A DNA stretch of 64,000 nt from an uncultured Ruminococcus sp. GTDB lineage: Bacteria > Bacillota > Clostridia > Oscillospirales > Ruminococcaceae. Position numbers and translations under genes: made by a program. The stretch lies in the NCBI GenBank assembly GCA_900545345.1, contig UQYQ01000010.1:7334-71333 (forward strand), read 5' to 3'. Numbering within the stretch: the stretch's first letter is position 1; each line of letters starts with the position of its first letter. Positions 18,422-26,884 of the stretch are shown one piece after another. The notes below the pieces were generated by a model. It was not told the DNA's origin and searched no databases. It worked only from the letters and a program-made list of their open reading frames with translations.

Positions 18422-19612
18422 TTACTTCACATTTATTATAAAGTCAAGAATTTTATGTGCGGTGTCTTCTTTGCTCATAAGTTCAAGGCTGTATTCACGG
18501 TCTTTAGTAATTACAGTAACAATATTTGTGTCTGCCCCAAAGCCTGCACCATTGGTTTTTAAACTGTTTGCACATATGATATCACAGTTTTTGCCGGCAA
18601 GCTTTTTGCGTGAGTTTTCAATAATGTTTTCAGTTTCCATTGAAAATCCGCATATAATTTGGTTTTCTTTTTTATTTTCGCCTAAATATTTTAAAATATC
18701 CTGGGTGCGTTTAAGCTTAATAGACATATCATTATCTGATTTTTTAATTTTGTTTTCCGCAACAGTGACAGGAGTGTAATCGGCAACAGCGGCAGCCATT
18801 ATAATTATGTCACAATTATCTGCGTTTTCTTTAACGGCTTTAAACATATCTTCTGCACTTTTTACATCAGTTTTTTCTATAAGAAGTGGAGGCTCGGCAC
18901 TGTGATTTGCAGCTATAAGCTTAACATCAGCACCTCTGAGCATTGCAGCGTGAGAAAGTGCAAAACCCATTTTACCGCTTGAATGGTTAGTGATAAACCT
19001 AACGGGGTCAATTGACTCCTGAGTGGCACCGGCAGTGACAAGTATTTTTTTCCCTTTTAAATCTTTATTGAAAGCCGCTGAACGAAGAATATATTCAAAC
19101 AAAACTTTTTCTTCGGGCATTCTTCCGTCGCCTACATCACCGTTTGCAAGCATACCTCTCTCGGCGGGAATAATTTCATATCCATAACTTTCAAGTTTTT
19201 TAATATTGTCTTCAACGATAGGATTATGAAGCATATTGTGATTCATTGCAGGGGATATAATTTTAGGACATGTGCATGCCATTATTGTAGTTGTAAGCAT
19301 ATCGTCTGCAATTCCGTTGGCTATTTTTCCTATAACATTTGCCGAAGCAGGTGCTATTATAACTGCGTCTGCACGCTTGGCAAGGGCTACATGTTCAACA
19401 CTATACTGAAAATTCCTGTCGAATGTGTCAATGAGACATTTGTTTCCTATAATTGATTCAAAGGTTATGGGATTGATAAAGTTTGTTGCGTTTTTTGTCA
19501 TTATTACCTGAACATCACAATGCTGTTTTTTCAGCATTCGTGCAAGGTTGGCTGATTTATAAGCTGCAACACTTCCCGTTACTCCTAAAATTATGGTTTT
19601 ACCTGTAAGCAT
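18422..19612 (-). CDS. coaBC: Phosphopantothenoylcysteine synthetase/decarboxylase
   Basis: Bifunctional CoA enzyme: CoaB ligates cysteine to 4'-phosphopantothenate (CTP) and CoaC decarboxylates it with FMN. CoaC is about residues 1-175: LGVTGSVAAYK, catalytic His74 in SVEHVALAKRAD, PASANVIGK and PAMNHNML (Asn124). CoaB is about 180-396: VTAGATQESIDPVRFITN, SSGKMG, AAVADYTP and the KIKK segment. Odd point: the CoaC loop reads LANGDVGDGRM, with Asn157 where the E. coli enzyme has the reductive Cys158 (ACGD). Divergent from the ECF-coaX pair, so pantothenate uptake, kinase and CoaBC are neighbours. Confidence 0.95.
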   Translation of the reverse strand: MLTGKTIILGVTGSVAAYKSANLARMLKKQHCDVQVIMTKNATNFINPITFESIIGNKCLIDTFDRNFQYSVEHVALAKRADAVIIAPASANVIGKIANGIADDMLTTTIMACTCPKIISPAMNHNMLHNPIVEDNIKKLESYGYEIIPAERGMLANGDVGDGRMPEEKVLFEYILRSAAFNKDLKGKKILVTAGATQESIDPVRFITNHSSGKMGFALSHAAMLRGADVKLIAANHSAEPPLLIEKTDVKSAEDMFKAVKENADNCDIIIMAAAVADYTPVTVAENKIKKSDNDMSIKLKRTQDILKYLGENKKENQIICGFSMETENIIENSRKKLAGKNCDIICANSLKTNGAGFGADTNIVTVITKDREYSLELMSKEDTAHKILDFIINVK

Positions 19613-19673
19613 AAAAAAGTTCTCCTTGTGACTATTACTGAATTAATAAAGCTATTTCTGTTTATTTAATTGT

Positions 19674-19733
19674 ATTATAACACAAAAAATTTAAAAAGTA
19701 TATATATACTAAATTTAAAAATTGTGATATAAT
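19674..19733. promoter_or_regulatory. Divergent extended -10 promoters, coaBC and ECF-coaX
   Basis: Minus strand TGTTATAAT (TATAAT at 19679-19674) for coaBC; plus strand TGATATAAT (TATAAT at 19728-19733) for the ECF gene. Both have the TGn extension and poor -35 boxes, separated by an A/T-rich block. Confidence 0.6.
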
Positions 19734-19792
19734 GTTTTTGCATTGTATTGTATCTTCGTTAATGAAGAATAATAACAAGGAGGAAAATTTAT

Positions 19793-20416
19793 ATGAAAAT
19801 CAAACCAACTGCTAAGCAGCTCGTTTTACTCGGACTGCTCACGGCAATTATGCTGTTAATGGCATACACACCGCTTGGGTACCTTAACATAGGGCCTCTG
19901 GCTATTACTTTTAATGTCATTCCCGTTGCAATTGCCGCAATCGCTTTAGGACCGACAGGTGGTGCTATCGTCGGAGCCGTTTTTGGATTAACCAGCTTTT
20001 TTCAATGTATGGGAATAGGCGGTACCAGTGCAATGGGTGCAATTCTGTTTGATATAAACCCATTTTTGGCATTTGTGCAGAGATTTGTTCCGAGAGTGCT
20101 TGACGGATTTTTAATCGGCTATATTTTCAAAGGCACTAAAAAGCTTTGCGGAGGGTATCCTGCGTGTTTTATAACAGGTTTCTTTTCTGCATTCTTAAAT
20201 ACTGCTTTGTTTATGACTGCTCTGGTTGCACTTTTCGGCAGCACAGACTATATGCATGAATTAATAGGCGGAAGAAACATTTTAGTTTTCGTATGTACAT
20301 TTGTGGGAATCAATGCTATATGTGAAATGATAGCTTCAACTGTGATTTCAGGTGCTGTAGGAACGGCACTTATTAAAGCACGGCTTATAAGCACACCGCA
20401 GAAAAAAACTGCTTAA
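19793..20416 (+). CDS. ECF transporter S component, probably pantothenate (PanT-like)
   Basis: 207-residue integral membrane protein with about six hydrophobic segments and the S-component style N-terminus (KQLVLLGLLTAIMLLMAYTPLGY, an AxxxA-type helix) and NVIPVAIAAIALGP. S components bind a vitamin and work with a shared EcfAA'T module, which is not in this window. Substrate is inferred from position: 18 nt upstream of coaX (pantothenate kinase) and divergent from coaBC, so pantothenate is the likely ligand; another CoA-related precursor is possible. Strong AAGGAGGA ribosome site. Confidence 0.8.
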   Translation: MKIKPTAKQLVLLGLLTAIMLLMAYTPLGYLNIGPLAITFNVIPVAIAAIALGPTGGAIVGAVFGLTSFFQCMGIGGTSAMGAILFDINPFLAFVQRFVPRVLDGFLIGYIFKGTKKLCGGYPACFITGFFSAFLNTALFMTALVALFGSTDYMHELIGGRNILVFVCTFVGINAICEMIASTVISGAVGTALIKARLISTPQKKTA

Positions 20417-20434
20417 TTTTTTTGGAGGACTGCT

Positions 20435-21199
20435 ATGATTTTAGCTATTGATATAGGTAATACCAATATAGTTATCGGTTGCTGTGAAGATAATAAAATT
20501 CTTTTCCGTGACCGAATTTCTACCAATCATACAGCTACGGTACTTGAATATATTGCAATTTTAAAAACTGCTTTTGAACTTAATGAGATAGCTCCTGACG
20601 ATATCGGCGGAATTATCATTTCTTCTGTTGTTCCTGCGGTTACCGACACTTTAATAAAAGCAGCAGAGAAATATACAAATTCAAAGGCAATAGTTGTGGG
20701 ACCGGGAATTAAAACGGGGCTTAGTATTTTAATTGACAATCCTGCACAGCTTGGCAGCGACCTTGTTGTTGACGCAGTTGCCGGAATAAATAACTATCCC
20801 TTACCGCTTATTGTTATTGATATGGGTACTGCAACCACTCTGTCGGTAATAGGAAAACAGGGTGATTATCTTGGCGGAATGATTGTTCCGGGAGTTTGGG
20901 CTTCACATGATTCTTTGATAAGAAAAACATCTCAGCTTCCGAAAATTGCCTTTGAACGCCCTAAGAGGGTAATCGGCAGGAATACTGTAGAATGTATGAA
21001 AAGCGGTTTGCTTTACAGCAGTGCAGGAGCAATTGACGGACTTATAGACAGAATAAGTGATGAGTTAGGTGATAAATGTACTGTAGTAGCAACAGGCGGT
21101 CTTGCAAATGTGATTATTCCTTTGTGCAAAAGTGAGATAATTATTGACGATGACTTATTGCTCAAAGGTCTTATGATAATTTATAATAAAAATAATTAA
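20435..21199 (+). CDS. coaX: Type III pantothenate kinase
   Basis: Phosphorylates pantothenate, first step of CoA synthesis; the type III enzyme needs a monovalent cation and is not inhibited by CoA. 254 residues of the ASKHA fold: DIGNTNIVIG (phosphate 1), LGSDLVVDAVA (usual form LGADR), DMGTATT, GGMIVPG and ATGGLANV. Co-transcribed with the ECF gene; ends at a strong terminator. Confidence 0.95.
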   Translation: MILAIDIGNTNIVIGCCEDNKILFRDRISTNHTATVLEYIAILKTAFELNEIAPDDIGGIIISSVVPAVTDTLIKAAEKYTNSKAIVVGPGIKTGLSILIDNPAQLGSDLVVDAVAGINNYPLPLIVIDMGTATTLSVIGKQGDYLGGMIVPGVWASHDSLIRKTSQLPKIAFERPKRVIGRNTVECMKSGLLYSSAGAIDGLIDRISDELGDKCTVVATGGLANVIIPLCKSEIIIDDDLLLKGLMIIYNKNN

Positions 21200-21232
21200 A
21201 TACAATACAAGCAAAATAAATCGATTATACAT

Positions 21233-21270
21233 ACGCCATTTGAATATTAGTGTTCAAATGGCGTTATATT
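21233..21270 (+). terminator. Terminator after coaX
   Basis: ACGCCATTTGAA with TTCAAATGGCGT, 12-bp stem and 8-nt loop, followed by TATATTTT. Confidence 0.85.
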
Positions 21271-21297
21271 TTGCGAGAAATTAATATAAAAGGTTAT

Positions 21298-21326
21298 TTG
21301 ACATAGAAAAGATATAGTGTTAATAT
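21298..21326 (+). promoter_or_regulatory. Promoter at start of accessory island
   Basis: TTGACA 21298-21303, 17-bp spacer, TAATAT 21321-21326. Drives a short transcript of about 250 nt up to the hairpin at 21538-21590. Confidence 0.75.
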
Positions 21327-21411
21327 ATAGATAGGGTAAAATTGCATTTTCATTATGGTTTTGAAAGTAAAAGTTTGATGATTGCAAAAAAATTGGGGGA
21401 AGTTTAAAACT

Positions 21412-21570
21412 ATGAAAAAAGGGACTATTAATATCCTTAACCGAATATTATCTTTCACAATTATGATAGATAATAAAGGTATTATTGTTTCTGAATTTAT
21501 TACAAATTTTGAAATTAATAAACAAAATACAGGAATAATGAGCAGTCAGACAGAGTCAGGATATCTGTAG
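21412..21570 (+). CDS. 52-residue small protein of unknown function
   Basis: ATG 11 nt after a GGGGGA ribosome site; begins MKKGTINILNRILSFTIMID. No signal peptidase site or clear membrane helix; the C-terminal part overlaps a strong terminator, whose stem encodes the last residues. It has its own promoter and terminator. This could be a true small protein, a peptide signal for the neighbouring transport genes, or a fortuitous ORF in a small RNA. Confidence 0.4.
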   Translation: MKKGTINILNRILSFTIMIDNKGIIVSEFITNFEINKQNTGIMSSQTESGYL

Positions 21571-21590
21571 TTTTGACTGCTCATTTTTTA
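21538..21590 (+). terminator. Long terminator overlapping the small ORF end
   Basis: ATGAGCAGTCA pairs with TGACTGCTCAT (11 bp) with an inner ACAG/CTGT pair, then a T6 run. The 3' part of the 52-codon ORF lies within the stem-loop. Confidence 0.85.
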
Positions 21591-21633
21591 TTTCATGAAG
21601 GAAAGATTATTTTATATAAGGATGGTAAAAATT

Positions 21634-21942
21634 ATGAAAGCATTTAGTAAGATTGTTGTATTGATAATTGCGTTAGTATGCATTTTTGTTGGTTTAGATA
21701 AAATAAACCATACATATGAAATAGCTGAACAAAGATATACAGAGTATATTTCAGAGCTGACTGAGAGTGAAGACGGTCTCAGTGAAATACCTCGATTTGC
21801 AGAAGAATATTATGTTTCAACTAATGTAAAAGAAATTATTACTGTTTATACTTGTATTTTGGCATTCGGACTTTTGCTGATATTAATTATGATTATTGAT
21901 TTTGTGAAGTGGGTAAATACATGGGAAAAGGAAGAAGAATAA
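21634..21942 (+). CDS. Small two-helix membrane protein
   Basis: 102 residues from the ATG in AAGGATGGTAAAAATTATG (an ATG 12 nt earlier is also possible). N-terminal helix about 5-22, an acidic extracellular-type loop of about 45 residues (Glu/Asp/Tyr-rich), a second helix about 70-92, and a Trp/Glu/Lys tail. No family recognised. It opens a run of membrane and secreted proteins leading to the FtsX-type transporter island. Confidence 0.6.
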   Translation: MKAFSKIVVLIIALVCIFVGLDKINHTYEIAEQRYTEYISELTESEDGLSEIPRFAEEYYVSTNVKEIITVYTCILAFGLLLILIMIIDFVKWVNTWEKEEE

Positions 21943-21969
21943 AAACACAGTTGAATATAGGGGATTAAT

Positions 21970-22479
21970 ATGAAAAAGACTAAAAATACTGTTCTTATAG
22001 TTTTGGGCGTTCTTTTAGCTGTTTTTATATTTGTATTCATACTGCCGTTTGATAAGCTTGCTGGAGGAATTAAAATTGAGCTTTTAGAGTCCGGAGATAT
22101 AAATATATTTGCAAGTAAAGACGAGCGAAATTCTCTGATTGATAAAGCTGAAACCTATTTTAAAGATAATAATTATGAATATGAAAAGACAACTAGTCAT
22201 TATAATGAAATTGAATACCAAATTAAAATTGATGATGTACTCTGCAGTGTAAACTTTAATCGCTGGAAGGATGTAAACTATTTATACATAAGCTGTTATG
22301 ACATTAAAAATGTAGATAAAAATAAGCTTGTTGATTTGTATAATAATTTGAACATATGTCAAATTACAACAGATGATCTTGAAATGGCGATAAATTCAAG
22401 TGAAATCACAAAATTTACATTAAGCAATAAAGCTTATGGAGAATGGCGAAACGGCTATTCGATTCAGGGGGTTATTTAA
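21970..22479 (+). CDS. Single-helix membrane-anchored protein, unknown
   Basis: 169 residues starting MKKTKNTVLIVLGVLLAVFI: one N-terminal transmembrane or uncleaved signal helix (about 7-27), then an extracytoplasmic alpha/beta domain of about 140 residues with DERNSLIDKAETYFKDN and one Cys pair-like set (positions around 91 and 108). AGGGGATT ribosome site, 27 nt after the previous gene, so probably one transcript. Could be an immunity or accessory protein of the island; not supported beyond position. Confidence 0.6.
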   Translation: MKKTKNTVLIVLGVLLAVFIFVFILPFDKLAGGIKIELLESGDINIFASKDERNSLIDKAETYFKDNNYEYEKTTSHYNEIEYQIKIDDVLCSVNFNRWKDVNYLYISCYDIKNVDKNKLVDLYNNLNICQITTDDLEMAINSSEITKFTLSNKAYGEWRNGYSIQGVI

Positions 22480-22575
22480 TATTTTTTAGGTATTGCCAAT
22501 AAAAATTGAAATTCAATACAAAACTCAAATAAATACAAAATTCATCATTATATGTAAAATTATAGCACGATTATC

Positions 22576-22604
22576 TTGACTATTACCATAATGTAGTATA
22601 TTAT
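22576..22604 (+). promoter_or_regulatory. Promoter of first secreted-protein/FtsX module
   Basis: TTGACT 22576-22581, 17-bp spacer, TATTAT 22599-22604. The leader contains an orphan strong ribosome-binding sequence AAAGGAGGT at 22632-22640 with no usable start codon after it, about 100 nt before the real gene start. Confidence 0.65.
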
Positions 22605-22744
22605 AATATTATGGAATAATTTAGCAAGAAGAAAGGAGGTAAAAATATAAAACTGAAATAAAAGTTCGAGTGTTTTATTTCAAATTCAGTGCTATGCTCA
22701 AAGTATCAAAATTTTTAGTATTAAAACAAAGGAGAAGATTAATC

Positions 22745-23176
22745 ATGAAATTAAAAAAGATAATTTCGATAACATTTTTGTCAATTATGGCACTTTTATT
22801 GCTGTCAACCACAGCTATGGCACAAGTAGCAAACAAATACTATCAAGCATATAGTTATTCCGGCAAGGGTAATGAGATGAAGTGGGTTATAAAAGGTACC
22901 GACACTAAAGTTTCAACTAAAGCAACTAATCCGACTTCTTATTCAAGATATGTCCAGGCGGCTGTTGTAAAAAAGAATAGGTTTAATGGTGTAGAGATTT
23001 CAAGTAAAATTGATGAAAATACAGGAAAACAAATGTATGCAAGTGCTTCTATGAAGCGTGTCCTCAGTGATTCAAATATAATTTATTCGCATCAGGCTGT
23101 ACTGAAACCTTATGCGTCAAGCGGTTATACAATTGACAGTAAAAAAATCGATGTTTATCAGCTTCCGTCAAATTAA
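22745..23176 (+). CDS. Secreted small protein, lactococcin-972-like
   Basis: 143 residues from the ATG behind AAAGGAG. Signal peptide MKLKKIISITFLSIMALLLL with cleavage about TTAMA/QVANK. The mature part of about 117 residues is rich in Tyr, Ser and Lys and has the pattern SxYxRYVQAAVV...GKQMYASASMKR...YSHQAV, which recalls lactococcin 972 bacteriocins (short beta-rich secreted proteins). A paralogue with matching pattern lies at 26431-26859, and both are followed by paired FtsX-type permeases, as lactococcin 972 is by its membrane protein and ATPase. The bacteriocin reading is inference; a secreted sensor ligand is the alternative. Confidence 0.6.
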   Translation: MKLKKIISITFLSIMALLLLSTTAMAQVANKYYQAYSYSGKGNEMKWVIKGTDTKVSTKATNPTSYSRYVQAAVVKKNRFNGVEISSKIDENTGKQMYASASMKRVLSDSNIIYSHQAVLKPYASSGYTIDSKKIDVYQLPSN

Positions 23177-23190
23177 GGGGTATAAACATT

Positions 23191-24426
23191 ATGAGTACAA
23201 TAAAATATATTTTAAAAAACATAGCAGTTTCAATGCGAAAATCATCTGTGATTTTCGCATTATTCATAATATGCTGTATAGTATCCGTTTTGGTTATCCT
23301 TTTTTCACATGGTGTATATCAGAATTATGAAACAATGCTGACTTTTGAAGATGAATATTGGAATTTTGTTACGAATATTCCTGATATATCATTCGGAAAA
23401 ATAACTGATACTTCTGTTGATGAAGAAGCACATCTAACTAATTATCTTGGTGACGGAAAAAGTACATTAGGTGAATTCAGACAAGTTTTAGAATTGATGG
23501 ATGATAAAACTAAAAGCTCTTTTACCGGATTTTATGTTATGTATAATATGAAAGATGAATATAGTTTTCGATCAAAAGGTGTTGTTAGTGATCAAGAATG
23601 GATGGCTCCTATGTTAGACAGTAGGTTAGAATATGATGAATCAGAACATCAATATGGGTTATATAGTTCATATTTAGAAAATGTCTCTATTGCGGAGGGA
23701 AGATACATTACACAGAATGAAGAATTAACTGGAGCGAATGTAATTTGTCTACCAAGTGATAGTGACAGAAACTTAATAGGACAAAAAATAAATTTTTTAG
23801 ATAAAAGGTATGAAGTCATAGGTGTTCATAGTGAGGATGACATATATCATTATAGTGTTCCATTTCCAACACTGCCTGATGATTTAACTTTTTCAAGTGT
23901 TTCTCTTTTAACCGATAAGGTGATAACCACAGATACATACAGAAAAATAAAAGAAGCTTTTACAAGTGTGTACGGGGATAATGTGAATTTCCCTGAATTC
24001 AAGACCGCTGATACAACCGAACAGACATTTTATGCTTCGATAATGCTGATTTCTATAGTACTGTCTGTGCTTTCTGCAATTAACTTGGCAATTTTGTTCA
24101 GATATATTATGCTGACACGAAGAAAGAGACTGGCAGTTTTCAGATTATCAGGCTGTACAAGGATAAAAGCAAGATTTATGTATTTAGGTGAGGCCGCCGG
24201 TATATCGGTTTTAATTTTTATTGTTTGTTCGATTGTGTATCATTATGTAATCATACCGAGACTTACATTTGCATTTCCTAAGATTCAAGATGTGTACAGC
24301 ATAAAAACATATTTATATTTGTTTGTGATTTTTATTGCTGTGTTATTATTGGCAATCAATATTATTTTTTCACTGCAGGTTGAAAAACAACCGGTGCAAA
24401 TGTTTAAAAAGGCAGGTGATAAATAA
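23191..24426 (+). CDS. FtsX/MacB-type ABC permease, module 1A
   Basis: 411 residues with the MacB-type layout: helix near 20-42, an extracytoplasmic domain of about 235 residues, then three C-terminal helices (about 285-305, 335-355, 375-395). The cytoplasmic segment FRLSGCTRIKARFMYLGEA matches the FtsX coupling region. Such permeases act by moving extracellular domains rather than carrying substrate through a channel. It starts 14 nt after the secreted protein and overlaps the next permease by one base (TAATG). Homologous to the permease at 26885-28051 (shared YQNY near the first helix and SAINLAILFR/AAINFAVLYR). Confidence 0.8.
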   Translation: MSTIKYILKNIAVSMRKSSVIFALFIICCIVSVLVILFSHGVYQNYETMLTFEDEYWNFVTNIPDISFGKITDTSVDEEAHLTNYLGDGKSTLGEFRQVLELMDDKTKSSFTGFYVMYNMKDEYSFRSKGVVSDQEWMAPMLDSRLEYDESEHQYGLYSSYLENVSIAEGRYITQNEELTGANVICLPSDSDRNLIGQKINFLDKRYEVIGVHSEDDIYHYSVPFPTLPDDLTFSSVSLLTDKVITTDTYRKIKEAFTSVYGDNVNFPEFKTADTTEQTFYASIMLISIVLSVLSAINLAILFRYIMLTRRKRLAVFRLSGCTRIKARFMYLGEAAGISVLIFIVCSIVYHYVIIPRLTFAFPKIQDVYSIKTYLYLFVIFIAVLLLAINIIFSLQVEKQPVQMFKKAGDK

Positions 24427-25625
24427 TGTTGAGATTAGGAATTAAAGAATTTTTCAGAAGAATTTATACAAATATTTTTACGGCACTTCAGCTTGCTGTT
24501 GTGTTTATTCTTTTAATTTCAATAATATCAAGCGTTCAGTCAAGAACTGAGTTGTATACACCTGTAAAAGATTATTTAGACGGTAATGGTATTTACACCA
24601 TGACTATTTCAGCTGATACAGATATAATCACCGAAAAAGATTTAAAAGCAAAATATACTGATGTTGATTCTGTTCTTGCCTCGTATACAACTGACGCTGC
24701 TTATCAAAACGGAGAAGGAAAAATAATTTCATACAATGATGAAATTATTAATATGTACACTCCGAAGCTTGATGAGGGAAGCTGGTTTGAAAGTTCAAAG
24801 CTATCTGATGATATGCTTTACGGCGTTGCAAGTTATTCAAGCGGTCTTAAAGTAAATGATACTGTTGAAATCGAAAATACAAGATATGATGAAAGCGATA
24901 AAACATTCACACACCCGATTGAAGAAAAATTTGCAGTAAAAATAATAGGAGTTCTCAGCGAACACGCACAGGTATTCGGAGCGGATACATATATAAGTGA
25001 AGAAGATGACTTCAGAAATCTTTATGCAGATTATGACGAGTCAAAACCGCTTCTGCTTTTAAGTCAAAAGCAGTTAACTGCTAAAAAAATCGGATATACG
25101 ATAAATACAAATAAGCAGATAATTAAATATAAAAATGGTTTATCAGATGAACAAATCCAAAAGCTTAATAAAGAATTAGGTTCTTCAACTCCCGTGCCTT
25201 TGAAAGACTTTCGTTCTGTATCAGAATTATATGTGTATGAGCAGATTATAAAGCTATTACCGATTTTAATATGTATTGTTTTGCTTGTGATAGTAAGCAC
25301 TGTTTCTATATCAGCACTTAATGTTAAAAGCGGACTGAGAACATATTCTATTTATTATGTATGTGGCTGTGATATAATTCGGTGTCTGGGAATATGCCTT
25401 TTAAACTGCATTCTTACTGTAGTCACAGCAATTGTTTTTGCATTGCTTATTGTGAATGCAGGCAGTATATTTGATTTGTCGTCAAAAATCGTAATAAGTA
25501 TGAGTGTTACAGGATTTTTCGCATGTTCGGCAGCAGTTGTACTGCAAATTATATGTTCGATGATTATGCCGATAACACTTATGAGTAAAAGTACATTAAA
25601 AAATAACTTAATAACAAATGAATAA
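24426..25625 (+). CDS. FtsX/MacB-type ABC permease, module 1B
   Basis: 399 residues; helix about 17-40, extracytoplasmic domain to about 280, three C-terminal helices. SRTELYTPVKDYL and GLRTYSIYYVCGCDIIR are matched in the module 2 homologue (SRMEYYTPFADEI, QLKTYAIYYICGAKWHE). With module 1A it forms a predicted heterodimer; together they look like the two halves of the longer single permeases linked to lactococcin 972 operons (from family knowledge). Followed 12 nt later by the ATPase gene. Confidence 0.8.
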   Translation: MLRLGIKEFFRRIYTNIFTALQLAVVFILLISIISSVQSRTELYTPVKDYLDGNGIYTMTISADTDIITEKDLKAKYTDVDSVLASYTTDAAYQNGEGKIISYNDEIINMYTPKLDEGSWFESSKLSDDMLYGVASYSSGLKVNDTVEIENTRYDESDKTFTHPIEEKFAVKIIGVLSEHAQVFGADTYISEEDDFRNLYADYDESKPLLLLSQKQLTAKKIGYTINTNKQIIKYKNGLSDEQIQKLNKELGSSTPVPLKDFRSVSELYVYEQIIKLLPILICIVLLVIVSTVSISALNVKSGLRTYSIYYVCGCDIIRCLGICLLNCILTVVTAIVFALLIVNAGSIFDLSSKIVISMSVTGFFACSAAVVLQIICSMIMPITLMSKSTLKNNLITNE

Positions 25626-25637
25626 GGAGAATTAGTC

Positions 25638-26303
25638 ATGATAAAATTAAATAACATTGTAAAAATTTATAACCCGAAAAAGTCAAATGAGTTTGAAGCA
25701 CTTCACGGGGTTTCATGTGAAATTGAAGACGGAGAGTTAGTGGCGATTATAGGAAAATCCGGTGCGGGAAAATCAACACTTCTGCATATTTTGGCGTGCA
25801 TCGATAACTATCAAAACGGCGAATATACGATTGATGATACACTTGTTAAAAAGCTTTCTGAACGTCAATATGCAAAAATAAGAAACGAGAAGATCGGAAT
25901 GGTTATGCAGGATTTTGCGCTTGTTGAAGATTTTTCGGCGCTTGAAAATGTAATGATACCGCTGTCGTTTTCAAAGAAAAAAATAAAGGATAAAAAGAGT
26001 AAGGCTCTTGAAGCATTGAAATCGGTCGGAATAGCAGATTTAGCAAAAAAACCGTGCAGCAAGCTTTCAGGCGGTCAAAAACAGAGAGTTGCAATAGCAA
26101 GAGCTATAGTTAATGAGCCTAGTATGATATTAGCCGATGAACCGACAGGTGCACTTGACACAAAAACATCAGAGGAAATCATGACACTTTTCAGGTCGCT
26201 TAATGAGCAGGGAAGAACAGTAGTAATTGTTACACATGACCCGATGGTTGCCGAGCAATGCGACAGGGTTATAGAAATTTCAGACGGTGAAATAGTCTCA
26301 TAA
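25638..26303 (+). CDS. ABC transporter ATPase (MacB/LolD type)
   Basis: 221 residues, complete: Walker A GKSGAGKST, Q-loop MQDFALVEDFSALENV, signature LSGGQKQRVAIARA, Walker B ILADEPTGALD, H-loop VTHD. This subclass pairs with FtsX-like permeases. AAGGAG ribosome site; the only ATPase in the island, so it probably serves both permease pairs. No terminator is seen before the second module, although a new promoter begins 31 nt downstream. Confidence 0.9.
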   Translation: MIKLNNIVKIYNPKKSNEFEALHGVSCEIEDGELVAIIGKSGAGKSTLLHILACIDNYQNGEYTIDDTLVKKLSERQYAKIRNEKIGMVMQDFALVEDFSALENVMIPLSFSKKKIKDKKSKALEALKSVGIADLAKKPCSKLSGGQKQRVAIARAIVNEPSMILADEPTGALDTKTSEEIMTLFRSLNEQGRTVVIVTHDPMVAEQCDRVIEISDGEIVS

Positions 26304-26333
26304 TTAGTATATAATGTAACTAAATGAAAATAA

Positions 26334-26362
26334 TTGACAAATAAAACAATTTATGATAAAAT
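26334..26362 (+). promoter_or_regulatory. Promoter of second secreted-protein/FtsX module
   Basis: TTGACA 26334-26339, 17-bp spacer, TAAAAT 26357-26362. Confidence 0.8.
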
Positions 26363-26430
26363 ACAGATACTGGAATTATTATGATTAAAGAATCTGATAA
26401 AAAATCTAAACAAATTCAGGAGGAATTATA

Positions 26431-26859
26431 ATGAAAATTTATGTAAAAAATTTTTCAGCTATTGCTGTGTCACTTATGATGATGGGTACTGTGGCTATGG
26501 GTGCTTCGGCAGTGAATGGTACAGTGTCTAATAAGTACAACAAGCTTTATTATTCTGGTTCGGAAACAAAGACCAATTATTTTGTTACATATAGCAAAGG
26601 TACAAATCTTGTTTCAAAAAGCAAATATTTGTATGTTAGTTCAATTATAATGGACAGATCCGGTTCAGTATTAACATCTAATAAATCTGAGGGAGTAGCA
26701 AAGACAAATACGTCAAGGTCATGCTATGCTAATTTAGGCGATTCAGGTGCTTACCAATCTTATCATCGTTCAATTATAAAAAATTCTACATCACCAACTG
26801 ATACTACATTAAATGTCTTACATAGATATGTAAGACTAACAGAAAACAGAGTACTATAA
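26431..26859 (+). CDS. Secreted small protein, paralogue of the first
   Basis: 142 residues, AGGAGGAATT ribosome site. Signal peptide ending GASA/VNG near residue 27. Mature part is Ser/Tyr-rich, and aligns by eye with the protein at 22745-23176: SNKYNKLYYSG against ANKYYQAYSYSG, KYLYVSSIIM against SRYVQAAVV, and SYHRSIIK against YSHQAVLK. The weak similarity implies old duplication and divergence of the secreted component along with its permeases. Lactococcin-972-like by inference; no Cys pair in the mature region apart from one Cys. Confidence 0.6.
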   Translation: MKIYVKNFSAIAVSLMMMGTVAMGASAVNGTVSNKYNKLYYSGSETKTNYFVTYSKGTNLVSKSKYLYVSSIIMDRSGSVLTSNKSEGVAKTNTSRSCYANLGDSGAYQSYHRSIIKNSTSPTDTTLNVLHRYVRLTENRVL

Positions 26860-26884
26860 AATAAATTTCAAAGGAGAGCAGATT

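Noticed and set aside
19793..20416. Naming the ECF S component panT outright
   Set aside because: Substrate rests on neighbours only; S components diverge quickly, so the symbol is left out.
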